This document shows positions 9,533 to 18,349 of a DNA stretch of 64,000 nucleotides, one piece after another. Each line of letters opens with the position of its first letter. Positions within the stretch are counted from its first letter, which is position 1. The DNA comes from Anaerocolumna jejuensis DSM 15929. GTDB taxonomy: Bacteria; Bacillota; Clostridia; Lachnospirales; Lachnospiraceae. The stretch covers positions 124,001-188,000 of the forward strand of contig NZ_FRAC01000007.1 of the NCBI RefSeq assembly GCF_900142215.1, written 5' to 3'. The notes below the pieces were generated by a model. The model did no database searches and was not told the DNA's origin. It saw only the letters and a program-made list of their open reading frames with translations. Both the position numbers and the translations under genes were made by a program.

Positions 9533-9672
9533 ATTTATCAGGTTAAATGGGTCAGTATGGGAAGCATTTCCCTGACCGCCTTTTTTGTTTTATGTTATAT
9601 GCCTTTCACAGTAATCTGTGAGAAACTAATCAATGAGATAGAAGTATCAAATACTGAATTATATTTTCAACC

Positions 9673-9714
9673 ATCGTCAGAAATTCATTACTTAAAAGTT
9701 TCTGGCGATGTTTT
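9673..9714 (+). terminator. repeat-family hairpin, copy D
   Basis: Arms 9673-9683 and 9699-9709 pair over 11 bp with one G-U pair, followed by GTTTT. It is a diverged member of the 1049/4468 family and follows the 7934-9532 gene. Confidence 0.6.
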
Positions 9715-9773
9715 GCGTCTGGAAATATTATTAAAATATAATGGGAATTATTCTACTTATTGGCAATGCAATG

Positions 9774-9821
9774 CATAACTGTTATTGGTATATGTTTCAT
9801 AACTGTTACTGGTATATGTTG
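9774..9821 (+). repeat. 24-bp direct repeat upstream of the two-component operon
   Basis: Units 9774-9797 and 9798-9821 match at 22 of 24 positions (core CATAACTGTTA-TGGTATATG). The second abuts the -35 box at 9819, a position that suits an activator such as the response regulator encoded next. This is inference. Confidence 0.5.
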
Positions 9822-9847
9822 GATTGAGTACAAAACAATGATATAAT
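9819..9847 (+). promoter_or_regulatory. promoter of the two-component/ABC locus
   Basis: TTGGAT at 9819-9824, a 17-nt spacer and a perfect TATAAT at 9842-9847, giving a leader of about 100 nt before the ATG at 9952. Confidence 0.65.
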
Positions 9848-9951
9848 AATGTTAACTGCTGTGAGAAGCAGGAATTTAAAGAATGACATTTACTTAAAAT
9901 ATGATGGACTGAACTGTGATTTCTTATAATTGATGAAAAGGAAAATAAAAA

Positions 9952-10650
9952 ATGCGCTTATTATTAATAGAAGATGATATAGAAATCAGTGATATGCTAA
10001 GAGATTATCTGCTATCAGAAGGCTTTGAAGTTGTTACGGCATACGATGGACAAGAAGGCTGTGACTTCTTTTTAAAACAACCTTTTGATTTGGTGCTGTT
10101 GGATATTATGATACCAAAATTAAATGGAATAGAGGTAATGAAAAAAATCCGGGCTCAAAGCATTGTACCTATTATTATTATGTCGGCGAAAGATACGGAT
10201 TCCGATAAATCCTTGGGGCTTGGACTTGGAGCGGATGACTACATTACAAAACCATTTTCCGTGACAGAAGTTTTAGCCAGAATTAAGGCTAATATCAGAC
10301 GGTCTACCCAGTACATTCCAAACCCAGTGAAGGAAGAAGTGAAATTGCTGTCCGCCGGAAAAGTAACCATTAATCCTGAAACATATATGGTTGTAAAAAA
10401 TGAAACAGAAGTTGAACTGACATCAAAGGAATTTGCAATTCTTAAGCTGCTGCTGGAAAATCCCAGGAAAGTGTTTACAAAAGCCCAGCTATACTCGATG
10501 GTATGGGAAGACGATTATCTGGGGGATGAAAATGCAGTAAACGTGCATATCAGCCGCCTTAGGAACAAGATAGAGGATAATCCCAGAGAGCCGGAATATA
10601 TACTGACGGTATGGGGAATCGGATATAAACTAGGAAATCCGAAGGAGTAA
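9952..10650 (+). CDS. OmpR-family response regulator
   Basis: 232 aa. Receiver domain at residues 1-120 with the acidic pair D8/D9, the phospho-acceptor D51 in LLDIMIPKLNG, and the conserved K100 in DDYITKPF. A winged-helix DNA-binding domain follows from about residue 130, ending in the ILTVWGIGYKL signature. It is followed 4 nt later by its sensor kinase, and then by an ABC exporter, the order of BcrR/BceR-like resistance modules. It probably activates that exporter and perhaps its own promoter. Confidence 0.95.
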   Translation: MRLLLIEDDIEISDMLRDYLLSEGFEVVTAYDGQEGCDFFLKQPFDLVLLDIMIPKLNGIEVMKKIRAQSIVPIIIMSAKDTDSDKSLGLGLGADDYITKPFSVTEVLARIKANIRRSTQYIPNPVKEEVKLLSAGKVTINPETYMVVKNETEVELTSKEFAILKLLLENPRKVFTKAQLYSMVWEDDYLGDENAVNVHISRLRNKIEDNPREPEYILTVWGIGYKLGNPKE

Positions 10651-10654
10651 AGCT

Positions 10655-11581
10655 ATGTGGATTTATATATTGGGGACAAGTTTGATTTTATTAGTGGCAA
10701 TAATAGTCTTATTACTGTTTGAAAGAGGGAAAATACGTAAGCAGATTCAGAATATTTCATCTGAGCTTGATCGAATTCTAACGGAGGGGACAGACGAAAA
10801 AATCATGCTGTTTACTAACGAAAGAGAAGTAGCTGCTTTAATTGAACAGATGAACAGGGCTCTGGAAAGCCGTCAAAAGGTAAAAACCGATTACAGGGTG
10901 TCCGAACTGAAAGCAAAGCGCATGCTGTCCAATGTGTCCCACGACATAAAAACCCCACTTACTGTAATACTTGGGTATCTGGAAATTATGCGGCTGGATA
11001 GCAGATATCATACTAAAATGCTTGAAAAGGTGGAAATAAAAGCAGATGAGGTAATGGATTTAATCAATAAATTTTTTACATTGGCTAAGATCGAAGCGGG
11101 GGATATTGATTTAACAATGACTAGAATTCATGTTGGTGAATTCTGCAAAGAAATCATAGTGGATTTTTATGAAATATTAACGGAAAAAGATTTTCACGTA
11201 GATATTCAGATTCCGGAAACAGAATTATATGTATATTCCAACCAGGATGCTCTGAAACGTATCATATTAAATTTGATATCCAATGCCATACGCTATGGCA
11301 GCGACGGAAAATATTTCGGGTTATTTATACGCTATGATGAAGCCAAGGTAAGTATTGATATCATTGATAAAGGAAAGGGAATTGGGAAAACAGAGAAGGC
11401 ACATGTGTTTGACCGGCTGTATACGACGGAGGATTCAAGAAACAGGGAGATACAGGGTAATGGGCTTGGACTTGCCATTGCAAAGGAATTGGCTGAAAAG
11501 CTGGGAGGGAATATTGTTCTGGACAGTGTGCCAAAGGTGAGAACCGTCTTTACGTTGGAACTTCATCGGATGGAATTTTGA
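10655..11581 (+). CDS. sensor histidine kinase
   Basis: 308 aa. A single N-terminal membrane helix (residues 3-22) and almost no extracytoplasmic part; then a linker, the H box NVSHDIKTPLT with H96, the N box ILNLISNAIRYG, and G boxes DKGKGIG and GNGLGLAIAKEL. The lack of a sensor domain suggests it senses within the membrane or through the linked transporter, as proposed for exporter-linked kinases. Its ribosome site AAGGAG overlaps the end of the response regulator gene. Confidence 0.93.
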   Translation: MWIYILGTSLILLVAIIVLLLFERGKIRKQIQNISSELDRILTEGTDEKIMLFTNEREVAALIEQMNRALESRQKVKTDYRVSELKAKRMLSNVSHDIKTPLTVILGYLEIMRLDSRYHTKMLEKVEIKADEVMDLINKFFTLAKIEAGDIDLTMTRIHVGEFCKEIIVDFYEILTEKDFHVDIQIPETELYVYSNQDALKRIILNLISNAIRYGSDGKYFGLFIRYDEAKVSIDIIDKGKGIGKTEKAHVFDRLYTTEDSRNREIQGNGLGLAIAKELAEKLGGNIVLDSVPKVRTVFTLELHRMEF

Positions 11582-11634
11582 TTCGGGCTTCGCTGCATTT
11601 TTATACCCCAAATAAACATTGACGAAAGCTTAGA

Positions 11635-11663
11635 TTGACGTATGACACCCGAATTAATATTAA
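11635..11663 (+). promoter_or_regulatory. possible promoter of the ABC exporter genes
   Basis: TTGACG at 11635-11640, 17 nt, then TATTAA at 11658-11663. A second TTGACG lies at 11619-11624, 16 nt upstream. It falls in the 184-nt gap before the ABC genes. Confidence 0.4.
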
Positions 11664-11765
11664 TATCTCAAAATCGTGCACGAAAGAAATTTGTAAGATT
11701 TATTCAAGAGTTTTGAAAATCCGATATGTTAGACTTATGGATGAAAATACAAAAGGAGAGAATGT

Positions 11766-12680
11766 ATGCAGTATATAGTAACTACGAATAATCTTACAAA
11801 AAGAGTAAAGGAAAAAGAGATTGTTTCCAATTTAAATATGCATATTTCCCAAGGCCAGATTTATGGATTCCTGGGACCAAATGGAGCCGGTAAGACTACA
11901 ACCATGAAAATGCTGACAAATCTTTGGAAACCAACTTCGGGAGAAATCAATTTATTCGGACAAAAATTAATGCCGGATTCCTATCAGGTGTTGAAGCGAA
12001 TGGGAAGTATTATTGAATTCCCGACCTTTTACGAAAATATGAGTGCAGCAGAAAACCTGAAGCTTCATTGTGAATATATGGGCTATTATAGTCCTAATTG
12101 TGTGGAGCAGGCATTGGATATGCTCTATCTTTCCGATGCAAAGGATAAAAAGGCAAAGGAATTTTCCTTAGGAATGAGGCAGCGCTTAGGGATTGCAAGA
12201 GCTGTACTTACAAAACCGGAGTTATTGATTTTGGATGAGCCGGCCAATGGTCTTGACCCGGCCGGTATGAAACAGATTCGTGATTTATTGACGATGCTGT
12301 GCAAGGAGTATGGAATTACAATACTTATTTCCAGTCATTTATTATCAGAAATTGAAAGTATTGCGCAAACAATTGGCATCATACATCACGGAAAAATGTT
12401 GCAGGAAATATCGATGAAAGAAATATCGGATATGGGACTGGAGTATATTGAGATTACAACTCCCAATATAAAGCAGGCGGCATATACCATTGCAGAGAAA
12501 ATGAATTTGCAGAATTTTAAAATTATGGAAGATAACCGCATCCGGGTCTATGATAATAAAGTTTCCTCCCAAGAGCTTTCAGGTGTATTTGCAGACAATC
12601 ATATTGCAATTCAGGCACTGAATGTAAAAACAGAATCGCTGGAAGATTACTTTTTAAAGCTGACAGAGGGGGTAAAATAA
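11766..12680 (+). CDS. BcrA-type ABC transporter ATPase
   Basis: 304 aa. Walker A is GPNGAGKTT (about residues 37-45), the signature is FSLGMRQRLGIA, Walker B is LLILDEP, and the switch histidine lies in ISSHLL. The length and LGMRQ signature fit the bacitracin/lantibiotic-immunity ATPases that pair with a separate six-helix permease. The next gene starts directly after the stop. The role is probably ATP-driven export or membrane removal of a peptide antibiotic, inferred from family and context. Confidence 0.93.
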   Translation: MQYIVTTNNLTKRVKEKEIVSNLNMHISQGQIYGFLGPNGAGKTTTMKMLTNLWKPTSGEINLFGQKLMPDSYQVLKRMGSIIEFPTFYENMSAAENLKLHCEYMGYYSPNCVEQALDMLYLSDAKDKKAKEFSLGMRQRLGIARAVLTKPELLILDEPANGLDPAGMKQIRDLLTMLCKEYGITILISSHLLSEIESIAQTIGIIHHGKMLQEISMKEISDMGLEYIEITTPNIKQAAYTIAEKMNLQNFKIMEDNRIRVYDNKVSSQELSGVFADNHIAIQALNVKTESLEDYFLKLTEGVK

Positions 12681-13388
12681 ATGTGGAAATTAATAAAGCT
12701 GGAGTGGGGAAAAAATAACACTGCAAGATATTTTCTGGGGGCTGCTGTTTTAATTGCCTTAGTGGGGCTGTTTATGTATGCACAATGTTATCTTGGCATT
12801 GCCAACGATGAGTCAACGGGAGTGCCGGATTCAGCGCCTGGCATGGAAACAATGGCAGTTCAGATAGAGTTATTTACAAATTTATGCTTTTTGGTATTTA
12901 CTGCTGTTATGATGTCTTCTTTCATTATAACGCCATATAAGAATAAAACCATGAATCTGATGTTCAGCTATCCAATAAAACGTCAAAAAATTGTGGTTTC
13001 ACAAATGCTGTCGGTATGGCTGTTTTGCTTTGCGGCATTAATGATAGGAAAGTTGTTTATTTATGGAATTCTTGCAGCAGCCGGGGGAAGTGCCAAGGCA
13101 TCTTTTCCCCTGGGATATAATATGGCGGAAATAAGTTTTTATATACAGATTACCTTAAAATCTGCTGTAACGATAACCCTTGGGTTTATTGCCCTCTTTA
13201 TAGGACGGTTAATGAATTCATCGAAAGCAGCAATCATTACTGCCTTTCTGCTGTTTAGTGTAATGAATGGAACGGTTGGAAATTTTACAGTAAGGGATAA
13301 TGCGATTGTTCCGTTGACATTGGTAATTATTTCTCTTGTCTGTGCTTATTTATCGGTATACAAAGTTGAAGTAAAAGATCTAAAATAA
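12681..13388 (+). CDS. ABC-2 type permease subunit
   Basis: 235 aa with about six hydrophobic segments (near residues 15-34, 70-90, 110-135, 155-180, 185-200, 210-228). It lacks any catalytic motif and fits a BcrB-like permease. Its ATG follows the ATPase stop with no gap, and the ribosome site GAGGGGG lies inside the ATPase gene, so the two are tightly coupled. A strong terminator ends the operon. Confidence 0.88.
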   Translation: MWKLIKLEWGKNNTARYFLGAAVLIALVGLFMYAQCYLGIANDESTGVPDSAPGMETMAVQIELFTNLCFLVFTAVMMSSFIITPYKNKTMNLMFSYPIKRQKIVVSQMLSVWLFCFAALMIGKLFIYGILAAAGGSAKASFPLGYNMAEISFYIQITLKSAVTITLGFIALFIGRLMNSSKAAIITAFLLFSVMNGTVGNFTVRDNAIVPLTLVIISLVCAYLSVYKVEVKDLK

Positions 13389-13414
13389 TATTTAAAAGCA
13401 AGTTAGCCGCACAA

Positions 13415-13445
13415 CCCTGAAAGATTGATATCTTTCGGGGTTTTT
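13415..13445 (+). terminator. intrinsic terminator of the ABC operon
   Basis: An 11-bp stem (13415-13425 with 13430-13440, one G-U pair), TGAT loop and five Ts. Confidence 0.88.
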
Positions 13446-13520
13446 GCGTTCTGTATTATAATGACTCAGGCAATAATAAGGGTTACGATATATTTGCTCA
13501 ATATTCTGACAGAAATGAGT

Positions 13521-13550
13521 TTGGGAATGTAAGTGTATTCCGGATATGAT
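13521..13550 (+). promoter_or_regulatory. promoter of the HTH-kinase fusion gene
   Basis: TTGGGA at 13521-13526, an 18-nt spacer and TATGAT at 13545-13550. The upstream ATG at 13546 lies inside the -10 box, which supports the TTG start at 13579. Confidence 0.65.
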
Positions 13551-13578
13551 AAAATTAACAGGAATTGAGGTGATAGGA

Positions 13579-14763
13579 TTGAAGTATATTAATGGGCAGG
13601 AAGTCTTGCCTGAGGATTTATTAAAGGAAATCAGAAAATATGCAGAAGGGGTATACGTCTATATCCCAAAAAGTGATTGGAAGAAGAATAAGTGGGGCGA
13701 AAAGACGAATTACCATCGTGAAATGGAATTAAGGAACCGGCATATTTATGATAAATATCTGGAGGGTGTTGAAATAGCAGCAATATCGGAATGTTATCAT
13801 TTATCTGCCAATAGTGTAAGAAGAATTATTTTATCACAAAAAAGAAAAATGGAGCCAGTGATAATTATGATGAAAGAACTAATAAAAGAATGGAACCTGG
13901 AAGGTGAGCCGGTCCAAATATATCATTCGGCCTGGAATATCAACAATACCTATGTATTGAAAGAATATGATGATCCGAATGCTCTGCAGAGAAACCTCAT
14001 GATGATGAGGACACTTTATGAAGCAGGAATTCCGGTTCCGAAGATTATTCAGCTGCCGGATCAGCAGGATTATTTGGAGCGGAATAATAAGTTGTATGTG
14101 CTTACCGCAAAACTGAAGGGAAGAAATATTGTAAAGCTCCAGGAATGTGACAGCAGATGGTTCTTTGAATTTGGTATACTATTAGCGAAGCTTCATATTG
14201 CCTTTCAGGAATGTGAAAAGAAAATAAGCTTTTGGAACAACAGTATGCTTGAGGAAATGAACGGCTGGGTGAATAGGGATTTACATAAATTTAACCCGGA
14301 TTATTTGAAGCAGGATGATATAAAAGCTTCAATTGACGAGCTGGCACAAATTTATGATGAACTGCCGAAGCAGCTAATACACAGAGATGTCCACCTGGGT
14401 AATTTTCTATTTGATAATGGAGTATTTTCAGGATATATCGATTTTGATTTAAGCCAGAGAAATATCCGTATATTTGATTTATGCTATTTTCTGTTAGGAA
14501 TTCTTTTGGAAGAAGATAATAACCGTGTGGAAAAGCAGAAGTGGTATGAAATTATCCGGCAGGTAATAGGAGGATATGATTCCATTGCAGCGTTAAGCAC
14601 TCTTGAAAAGAAGGCTGTTACCTGCGTGATGAAGAATATCGAAATATTATTTACAGCGTATTTTTTAGGCATTGGGGATGAAAAGCTGGCAAAGGATTCA
14701 GCAGATATATATACATTTGTTAAGCTCAATGAAGAGAAAATACAAAAGGCAGTCCTGGTATGA
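13579..14763 (+). CDS. CD3324-like HTH domain fused to APH-type kinase
   Basis: 394 aa from a TTG at 13579, behind GAGGTGAT (13567-13574). Residues 1-90 match the small CD3324 family: MKYINGQEVLP start, then VYVYIP and a helix-turn-helix (YLEGVEIAAISECYHLSANSVRRII). Residues 100-394 form an aminoglycoside-phosphotransferase/choline-kinase fold with catalytic LIHRDVHLGNF (D270) and metal-binding YIDFD (D288). CD3324 proteins normally stand alone, so this is a fusion of a probable DNA-binding module with a small-molecule kinase. The substrate is unknown; antibiotic modification is only one option. Confidence 0.85.
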   Translation: MKYINGQEVLPEDLLKEIRKYAEGVYVYIPKSDWKKNKWGEKTNYHREMELRNRHIYDKYLEGVEIAAISECYHLSANSVRRIILSQKRKMEPVIIMMKELIKEWNLEGEPVQIYHSAWNINNTYVLKEYDDPNALQRNLMMMRTLYEAGIPVPKIIQLPDQQDYLERNNKLYVLTAKLKGRNIVKLQECDSRWFFEFGILLAKLHIAFQECEKKISFWNNSMLEEMNGWVNRDLHKFNPDYLKQDDIKASIDELAQIYDELPKQLIHRDVHLGNFLFDNGVFSGYIDFDLSQRNIRIFDLCYFLLGILLEEDNNRVEKQKWYEIIRQVIGGYDSIAALSTLEKKAVTCVMKNIEILFTAYFLGIGDEKLAKDSADIYTFVKLNEEKIQKAVLV

Positions 14764-15342
14764 CTGGGTTTGGGTTTCAGGATACGAAGTATAAATTAGA
14801 TGGATAATACTGTTTTTACAAGAAAAATTGATAAGGCGGCAGAAGAGTTAAGATTAGTGACATTTCAGTCGAGACCGTTTCAAATTCAGTGTTTTGGAAA
14901 TTTTGAGTCTTAATTATTATATAAAATCCATGAACCGCAGTAGAGGCTGAAACCCTTGCCTTGACTGCATTTCGTATATTTCTGTGTATTTTCATTAAGC
15001 TCAAAATGGAGTATTCTGTAAAACAAGTTTACACGAAATATTAAACGGAGCCTTTCAGCCGAAAATTAGGCATATGATTTTAATACAAATAGCCGGAAAT
15101 TTTTCGTAATCAGGAACAGCAGTTTATTTACCCAATAACTGCCCCGATATGACAGAATCTGTATATCATAGGATAGAGTCTTTTTATCATATAACAGACA
15201 CTGTATATTATAGGATAGAGTCTTTTTATCATATAACAGACACTGTATATCATATGATAAAGTCTAAATATCATATAACAGAGACCGTATATCGGGGCTG
15301 ATGTAAGTACATTTATAATATATTGTTAATAACAATAGCAGA
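14764..15342. other. 579-bp region between converging genes
   Basis: No supported gene. It holds the hairpin-repeat array at 15141-15298. The part from 14764 to 15140 shows nothing I can name. Confidence 0.6.
15141..15298. repeat. 42-bp tandem repeat array inside a 10-bp inverted repeat
   Basis: About 3.5 head-to-tail copies of a 42-bp unit (period seen at ATATAACAGACACTGTATAT and GGATAGAGTC). Each junction is self-complementary (CTGTATATCAT... with ...ATATAACAG). The whole array is bounded by perfect arms GCCCCGATAT (15141-15150) and ATATCGGGGC (15289-15298). It lies between two converging genes and could form several hairpins on either strand. Confidence 0.8.
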
Positions 15343-17391
15343 TCAGATATTCATAGCCGTTTCATAGGCAGCCCAGATGGCGTCCATTACATTGGTGGGC
15401 TGCTTTGCATCCCCGATCAGATGAACATGGTCACCCTTGATTTCCTCATATAAAGAGTTATTAGGGATATAGCCTATGGACACTACGATATGGTCGGCAG
15501 GAATTTCATGCTTCTTTTGCATTCCCTTGGGACCCAGGGCATACATAAGCCTTGCACGGTTTGCAGTATTGGGATAGTTCTTTTCCGTTTCTATGATAAC
15601 AGCTTTTCCATCCTCGTAGCTTTCCACAACAGCATTTTTAATGACATTGACCTTATAGTAGTCTAGGAGTTCCATCAGCATGTTATAGTTGGCAGCAGAC
15701 AAGCCGAAGGCATTTAAAATGGTTTCGCTCATTTCCACAAGGGTAACCTTCTTACCCTCACAGCCCAGCATATAAGCAATTTCACAGCCGGTCAGACCTC
15801 CGCCTACAATAACGACATTATCACCCTTTATCTTCGTATTACATAGGGTGTCAAAAGCATAGGTTACATTGGGCTTATCAAATCCGGGGGTGTTCAATTT
15901 GCGCTCTTTTGCGCCTGTAGCCACAAATATCTCATCGTATCCGGTAATCATGTCGGAGGTTACTTCCGTATTCATGTGAATATGGATGGGAAGGCTTTGT
16001 ACCTGTCTCTTATACCAGGCCAGTAAATGCTTGTCGTCGTCTTTGAAATCAGGTGCGGCAGCAGCTACAAAAACACCGCCAAGCTCACCAGTTTTTTCAT
16101 ATAAATCCACTTCGTGGCCCCGGAGTGCGCTGACTCTTGCTGCTTCCATTCCGCCAAGGCCGCCGCCGATAACCAGAACCTTCTTTTTGGTTTCAGCTGG
16201 CTGAATTTGATAGCTTTTTTCCCGTCCGCAGGCAGGATTTACGGCACAGCTGATATCCTTGCCCTGAAAAATACGGCCAAGGCAGCCCTGGTGACAGGAA
16301 ATACAGGGACGGACATCCTCCAGCTGATCTGCATAAAATTTATTGCCAAGCTCGGCATCTGCCAGAAGAGGACGGCCCATGCCCATAATATCGATCATTC
16401 CTTCGGCAATGGCATTTTCCGCAACATCAGGCTCATCAAAACGGCCGGCACAGACAACAGGGATGCTGACAGCTTTCTTCACCTCTGCCACATCTTTCAG
16501 GTTGCAGGCCTTGGGCATGTACATAGGCGGATGAGGCCAGAACCAGGAATCATAGCTTCCGTTATCACAGTTTAGCATATCATAGCCGTATTCCTCTAAT
16601 TTTTTGGCGACAAGAATGCCTTCTTCCAAATCACGTCCCTTTTCAACGAATTCTTCTCCCGGCAGGGCACCTCTGTTAAAATCCTTGATATAGCTGCGGA
16701 CGCTGTAACGGATGGACACGGGGAAATCACTTCCGCATTTTGCTTTAATGGCTTCTACAATTTCCCTGGCAAAACGCAGACGGTTATCAAGTGAGCCGCC
16801 GTATTCATCGGTGCGGTTATTAAAAAATGCAATGGCAAACTGGTCCAGCAGGTACCCTTCATGGACAGCATGAATTTCCACGCCGTCGCCGCCGGCCTGC
16901 TTCACTAAAGAGGCAGCTTCAGCAAAATTCTTTATGTACTGCTGGATTTCCTCAACGGTTATTCCTCTGTTTTTAATTTCAGGGTCCCATACATTCTGAA
17001 TGGGTGCCGGAGCAGGAAGCAGCTTCCAGGAGGCTTCATCCTCCAGCTTTGCCGCACGGCCATTCATAGCTGTAAGCTGGATAAATATTTTGGAATTGTA
17101 TTGGTGGATACCATCCATCAAATATTTCATTTCAGATACATAAGCTTCCGGATTATTTACCGGATTCAGATAGGGCATGGGGATGATGGGTACTAAGCCG
17201 GTGATGATGAGGCCGGTTCCTCCCTTTGCACGTTCAATATAATAATCCGCACCCTCCTTTGTGTAGGCACCGGTCTTCGGATTCATTAAACGGGGAGAAA
17301 AAACACCCATTGGCATCATGGCAATGCGGTTGCGCACTTCCACCTTGCCGATTTTTACAGGTGAAAATAAATGAGTAAATTTAACAGACAT
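15343..17391 (-). CDS. NADH:flavin oxidoreductase, 2,4-dienoyl-CoA/enoate reductase type
   Basis: 682 aa; the frame opens at 17460 but a GGAG site sits just before the ATG at 17391. Residues 1-350 form an old-yellow-enzyme TIM barrel that binds FMN; CISCHQGCLGR followed later by a further Cys fits the 4Fe-4S site of this family; then an FAD domain (VIGGGLGGMEAAR) and an NAD(P)-binding site (VIVGGGLTGCEIA). The set matches 2,4-dienoyl-CoA reductases, enoate reductases and bile-acid enzymes BaiCD/BaiH. It reduces an activated C=C bond; the substrate cannot be told. It is divergent from a TetR gene that probably controls it. Confidence 0.9.
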   Translation of the reverse strand: MSVKFTHLFSPVKIGKVEVRNRIAMMPMGVFSPRLMNPKTGAYTKEGADYYIERAKGGTGLIITGLVPIIPMPYLNPVNNPEAYVSEMKYLMDGIHQYNSKIFIQLTAMNGRAAKLEDEASWKLLPAPAPIQNVWDPEIKNRGITVEEIQQYIKNFAEAASLVKQAGGDGVEIHAVHEGYLLDQFAIAFFNNRTDEYGGSLDNRLRFAREIVEAIKAKCGSDFPVSIRYSVRSYIKDFNRGALPGEEFVEKGRDLEEGILVAKKLEEYGYDMLNCDNGSYDSWFWPHPPMYMPKACNLKDVAEVKKAVSIPVVCAGRFDEPDVAENAIAEGMIDIMGMGRPLLADAELGNKFYADQLEDVRPCISCHQGCLGRIFQGKDISCAVNPACGREKSYQIQPAETKKKVLVIGGGLGGMEAARVSALRGHEVDLYEKTGELGGVFVAAAAPDFKDDDKHLLAWYKRQVQSLPIHIHMNTEVTSDMITGYDEIFVATGAKERKLNTPGFDKPNVTYAFDTLCNTKIKGDNVVIVGGGLTGCEIAYMLGCEGKKVTLVEMSETILNAFGLSAANYNMLMELLDYYKVNVIKNAVVESYEDGKAVIIETEKNYPNTANRARLMYALGPKGMQKKHEIPADHIVVSIGYIPNNSLYEEIKGDHVHLIGDAKQPTNVMDAIWAAYETAMNI

Positions 17392-17461
17392 ACGTTGCTC
17401 CTTTCTTTTCTCAGATTCCATTATAAAGCCAGCGTTTATGCCACCGCTTAACTTTGACAAA

Positions 17462-17491
17462 AGTATAACATTCTTATTTTGAGACTGTCAA
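17462..17491 (-). promoter_or_regulatory. promoter of the flavin oxidoreductase gene
   Basis: On the minus strand TTGACA (17491-17486), an 18-nt spacer and TATACT (17467-17462). Confidence 0.75.
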
Positions 17492-17494
17492 TAG

Positions 17495-17529
17495 TAACAG
17501 AATACAATTCGGCGAATTATATTTTGTTA
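17495..17529. promoter_or_regulatory. 35-bp palindromic operator, probably for the TetR protein
   Basis: Arms 17495-17511 and 17513-17529 around a central G at 17512 match at 15 of 17 positions, with a perfect core AATTCGGCGAATT. It sits between the two divergent promoters, immediately upstream of the minus-strand -35. Assignment to the TetR product is inference from position. Confidence 0.75.
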
Positions 17530-17553
17530 AAAATGACGGCTGGTGAACAGTTT

Positions 17554-17582
17554 TTGACAAACAGGTTATTCCATGATATGAT
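17554..17582 (+). promoter_or_regulatory. promoter of the TetR gene
   Basis: TTGACA at 17554-17559, a 17-nt spacer and TATGAT at 17577-17582. Confidence 0.8.
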
Positions 17583-17610
17583 TTCATATATTTACTAAAG
17601 GAGATAAGTT

Positions 17611-18222
17611 ATGAAGCCTCAGACCAAGCGCAAACAACAGGCCATTGAAACGAAAGAAAGAATATTCAAATGTGCCGTGGCACTATTTGGCCAATATTCA
17701 TATGAAAACGTGACAGTCAATGATATTTGCCAGGCAGCTCAGGTGTCAATCGGCGCTTTCTACCATCATTTTAAAAATAAAGAATGTATACTGAATGAAG
17801 GGTATCGTCTGTTTGATGACCAATTAGAAGCAGCTTGGGATGACGGACATCCGGACAATGACTTGGAGGCCATTCGCTTTTTGGTAGCCGGACAAATGCA
17901 ATCCATGCAGCAGATGGGTGCCCTGGCTGCTTCCCAATATTTCAAGAACCAATTGACCTATGAAGAAAAATATATTTTAAATAAGGATAGATTCTTTTAC
18001 AGGACCATTTATGAGGCAGTACAGGGGGAGTTGACTTCTGAGAACCTCTTTGGAGAAGCACAGACCATAACAGAAGATATATTAAGCAACTGCAGAGGGA
18101 TTATCTATGACTGGTGTTTACATGAAGGCAGTTACGATTTAATGCTGAAGGGGGAACGGGTCCTGGAAATGGTGTTATACTATTACAGCAAAAGCATAGA
18201 CAAGGGTGCAGGTGCTGAATGA
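17611..18222 (+). CDS. TetR-family transcriptional regulator
   Basis: 203 aa. N-terminal TetR DNA-binding domain: ETKERIFKCAVALFGQYSYENVTVNDICQ with the recognition helix VSIGAFYHHFKNKECI at about residues 45-60. The remaining residues form the helical ligand-binding domain. An AAAGGAGAT site precedes the ATG. It is divergent from the flavin oxidoreductase with a palindrome between, the classic layout of a local repressor whose inducer is related to the enzyme's substrate. Confidence 0.93.
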   Translation: MKPQTKRKQQAIETKERIFKCAVALFGQYSYENVTVNDICQAAQVSIGAFYHHFKNKECILNEGYRLFDDQLEAAWDDGHPDNDLEAIRFLVAGQMQSMQQMGALAASQYFKNQLTYEEKYILNKDRFFYRTIYEAVQGELTSENLFGEAQTITEDILSNCRGIIYDWCLHEGSYDLMLKGERVLEMVLYYYSKSIDKGAGAE

Positions 18223-18349
18223 GAGGCACTTCGGCATTATTGGGTTACTATGTGATTGATTTGTGCAGAGCGGCAAAGCCGGAATTTATGAAGGGTATTT
18301 GATTGATATATCAGCAATTTTTTCTTATCTTACAAAGGCAGGTGAGTAC

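Larger units (their letters stand above)
9533..9951. other. 419-bp intergenic region
   Basis: Holds repeat hairpin copy D (9673-9714), a 24-bp direct repeat (9774-9821) and the promoter of the two-component operon. An open frame at 9557-9778 runs through the hairpin and has no family resemblance; it is not called as a gene. Confidence 0.6.

Noticed and set aside
9557..9778. A 73-codon open frame
   Set aside because: It runs through repeat hairpin copy D, has no ribosome site and resembles no protein.
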